Shown: positions 61,230 through 64,000 of the stretch, piece after piece
Position numbering within the stretch: position 1 is the first letter of the stretch
How the letters are laid out: each line of letters starts with the position of its first letter
Notes under the pieces: generated by a model
What the model was told of the DNA's origin: nothing
The model's input: the letters and a program-made list of their open reading frames with translations, nothing else
Databases searched by the model: none
NCBI GenBank assembly: GCA_905160935.1
Contig: CAJHZI010000600.1
Location: 1-64,000 of the forward strand
From: Enchytraeus crypticus
Taxonomy: Eukaryota; Annelida; Clitellata; Enchytraeida; Enchytraeidae
Reading direction: 5' to 3'
DNA: 64,000 bases
Program-made: the position numbers and the translations under genes

Positions 61230-64000
61230 TATCGTTAACTTGGTGCTTAGTAGAGAATATCGGCATTATTTCTAGTTAATAAAATTGCAATTTTAATATT
61301 AAATTTGAAAGGTAGGCCTATAGTTCGTTTAATTTCCATTTTTGCGCACTTTCACAAAAGCCATTTCACATACAAACATGATACTATACGACGACCTTTA
61401 GGATAAACAACAAATTCTCGATAATTCAATATCACATAATACATTATATGATACATTTCGACTGGCCTAATTTTGTATAGATTTCATGAATAAATGGTAA
61501 ATGATTAAATATATAATAGTAGACGAAATATATAAAATTAGATGTTAAATTTACAATTCACGGTAGCGAGAGTTAATAAGCGAAGGGCTCTGGTTCAAAA
61601 TGCGCGGTCTAAAGTGTTTGTACACTCATTTCCAGTACACTATGAAGGTAGACAATAATTATCACAATACAGACAATTAACATGGCAAGATAGAAATGCA
61701 GTAAGCTGAGCGTCAGAAATATCGGTCTCTACAGACGCAGACTTTGGGATATCTGATGGATCAAACATTTGAAAGAGAAGTCGCTTTTGCCTGTTTAGTT
61801 GAGAAACTAAGAAATTTTATGAGAAATTAGTTTAATGAGATAACAGCAATTTCAGGATTTGTTATATTAATTTTAATTTAACAAGAGTAGCCTATCCTTA
61901 CAAAATGTCACTTATTTTTGCTTATACAGTGGAGCACATATCGTAAAATTAACGTAAGGAAAAATATCGTTATCATTACAGATTCGTATCTAATTTAGAA
62001 TCCAGAAGTAATTTATCCTAAGTAGGCCTATCATAAATCAAAGTAGGAACATTTAAAACTTTTCAATATGACCTGGAAATCGGATAATGGAACTGGATAA
62101 AAACACTGCCTGAAGACTTCTTATAGGGACTGTGCAGACAATGAATAATAAAGAGTATACCTTCACAACTGTTTCAGTAATTGACCAGGTACTGAAAACA
62201 GGAATGGCTATTTCTGCTTTCAGACCAAATCGCAAAGACATCGCACACTGCCTAGGCAGTAAGCGATTTGTATTTTTTGCGGTGGTGGTTGGGAAACTTT
62301 ACCAGATGGGGAGGTTACCGTAGTCTAAAACCGGTGTTCGAACCTCCAGTGAGGGGGAGGGGGTTCTTTTACGAGTAAACCATACTATTAGTAGGTTGAG
62401 GATGAAGGTCGGGTAATTTTAAAAGAATTGTTTGAAACGTTATAACACTTTCTTTTTGATGTGTTGAAGTTTCAAAATATGCAAAGTTAGGCCTACATAG
62501 TTAGGCCAAAATAAATTAAACCTAATTGCTTTGTATTATAATTTGTCTATTAAAAACTGACAAATTATATTGCAAAGCAATCAGGTTTAAAACAAAATTA
62601 CTGCACGATACTGAGTTTAACAGCTTCAGGCCCGTATATTCAGGCAGGGTTTGTACGATGCTGTTTGAATCTATGTATGACCCCACACAACCACTTCAAC
62701 CCCGCACTAGCTCTTGCTCACTATAAAGTGCCAGATTTATTACATCATTAAGTCAGTTTTTCTTATTTAAGTTAACTTTTAATTGAAAGTGAAATTGAAA
62801 AATAAGGTTTTGACTGATGATACAGTATGAGACAGAGAGCAATGTAGAACGTCTATTCGTACCCCGACCCTAGCTAAACTGGAATTCAAGGAAGGGGGCT
62901 GATATGATGATGAACACCAAGGACTTCGTCCAAATAGCTGCGCTAGGAAATAGCTGAACAAGACGATCATAAAAGGTGCTGATAAAATTAGCATTTAATC
63001 TTTTAAATTACTCTTCATCCGTCGCACCTTTGATAAAGTTACTGGCCCGTAACAAAATTTCCCATCTAAAGAATTTGCAGTTAAAAATTAGGTCAATATC
63101 AATCTGTTTTATTCTTTCAGTGAAATAAGTTTCTGAAGGGATTATTAATGTACATTGCGTCTATGTGAGTATGTATCTTCACTGTATCGATGTCAGTATG
63201 CTTGCGTCGTAACGTTGAAAAGATAATGATAGCCGCATACAACCAACACATCACACTTGATCTTGATAGGGTGCAACTTATAAATTGATTTAACAGCGAA
63301 GGAAAATACTGCCGGAGGGTTATTAGTGCGTGATGGAATGAAAATACTCGTCGGGTATCAAACACTTTTCTAACCTTACACAGCTCTATCAATTCCTTAT
63401 CTACAATTGCTATTACTCTCTAGATTTTTAGGCGACATGCTGCAAACTTTATAAATTAAGTAATTCAAAATAAGAAAATACAATTTTGTTACAGTTAACA
63501 GCATCATCGTCTGCAAGTTAACTGTTGTCGATGAGCCATACAATGCTGTGCTTCAACTTTATTGTATCTATTGAGAATCAAAGTAGCAACACACCAAAAG
63601 CTCAAGATGAAATAAGGTCAGTGGTTCAGTGGTTGCTGCCACTGAACATTTGGCAAGATCGCTATGGTTTGGCGTCGAAAACCCCAAGAAATACATGTAA
63701 CAAATAACTACTGTACTACGGCGTAACCTTTGCACCTGATCGGGTGACTCCCTGATATATTATGCACCAATGGGGGTTAGCTTGTTCTCTGTTGCACAAG
63801 GGGGCTGCACACGACCCCCATCCGGGGGTCGATAAATCTGTCGCAGTGAAAGGGTCACTTTTTCCACTGGGGGTTAAACCACCGACCAAATCGCAGTGTG
63901 GGATAGGAATATTTTAGAACTGGCATTTAGAAAACTAAAATTCAAGCTTAGGGCTAATAAATATTAAATAAATAAATAGTAAATATAAAATACATGTACA
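61230..64000. other. Upstream region of the Ig-receptor candidate, nothing coding recognised
   Basis: No exon or full repeat could be supported. GC-rich segment 63,740-63,900 contains a perfect 8-bp-stem hairpin (CGACCCCC-ATCC-GGGGGTCG) at about 63,816-63,835. The promoter of the receptor gene should lie in this region but no clear TATA or initiator could be chosen. Confidence 0.4.

Noticed and set aside
62779..62994. Minus-strand frame with a hydrophobic start resembling a signal peptide
   Set aside because: No domain follows, no convincing splice site, and the reading looks like transposon scrap.
1..64000. CRISPR array, rRNA or functional tRNA gene
   Set aside because: No spaced identical repeats of CRISPR type and no complete cloverleaf; tRNA-like boxes belong to SINEs.

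Overview
This AT-rich window reads as invertebrate animal nuclear DNA, probably from a marine or aquatic species that I cannot name. The signs are GT-AG introns in an immunoglobulin-superfamily gene, several families of LINE retrotransposons, tRNA-derived SINEs, long (TA)n, (CA)n and (ATT)n microsatellites, and one large integrated virus-like element.

Positions 1 to about 14,200 hold most of a Polinton/Maverick-type element of the adintovirus kind; its left end lies outside the window. All but two genes run on the + strand. In order they are: a protein-primed family B DNA polymerase (broken by a frameshift), two small zinc-binding proteins, an antisense H-type-lectin-like gene, the packaging ATPase, a small unknown protein, a zinc ribbon plus phospholipase A2-like protein, a retroviral-type integrase, a DUF8207-like virion protein, the penton-like minor capsid protein, an antisense gene with an internal duplication, a small core-like protein, the double-jelly-roll major capsid protein, a pVI-like small membrane-active protein, an adenain-like protease, a two-helix membrane protein and a fibre-like protein. 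Replication, integration, packaging, maturation and capsid functions are therefore all represented. Almost every gene starts in the same TAAATG context. Only two junctions (inside pol, and between the PLA2 and integrase frames) show frame breaks, both at poly-A runs, so the copy looks young or recently active.

Positions 14,200 to 16,300 hold paired hairpin repeats, a chromodomain remnant and a compact unrecognised gene of 205 codons with a likely 5' UTR intron.

Positions 16,300 to 64,000 are mostly repeats: at least four LINE families (one nested inside another at 33-37 kb), two SINE families, fold-back palindromes and minisatellites. Threaded through them on the minus strand is a candidate gene spread over about 37 kb: a signal-peptide/Ig exon (60,875-61,190), a second Ig-like exon with a Ser/Thr-rich stalk (53,159-53,797), a transmembrane exon (51,105-51,284), a 60-nt cytoplasmic exon with a tyrosine motif (41,417-41,476), and three alternative terminal tail exons (28,796-28,956; 27,086-27,225; 23,665-23,876). 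Every internal junction is phase 1 and all three tails keep the frame to a stop. The architecture recalls invertebrate allorecognition or immune receptors. This gene and the viral element's accessory genes are the most interesting content.
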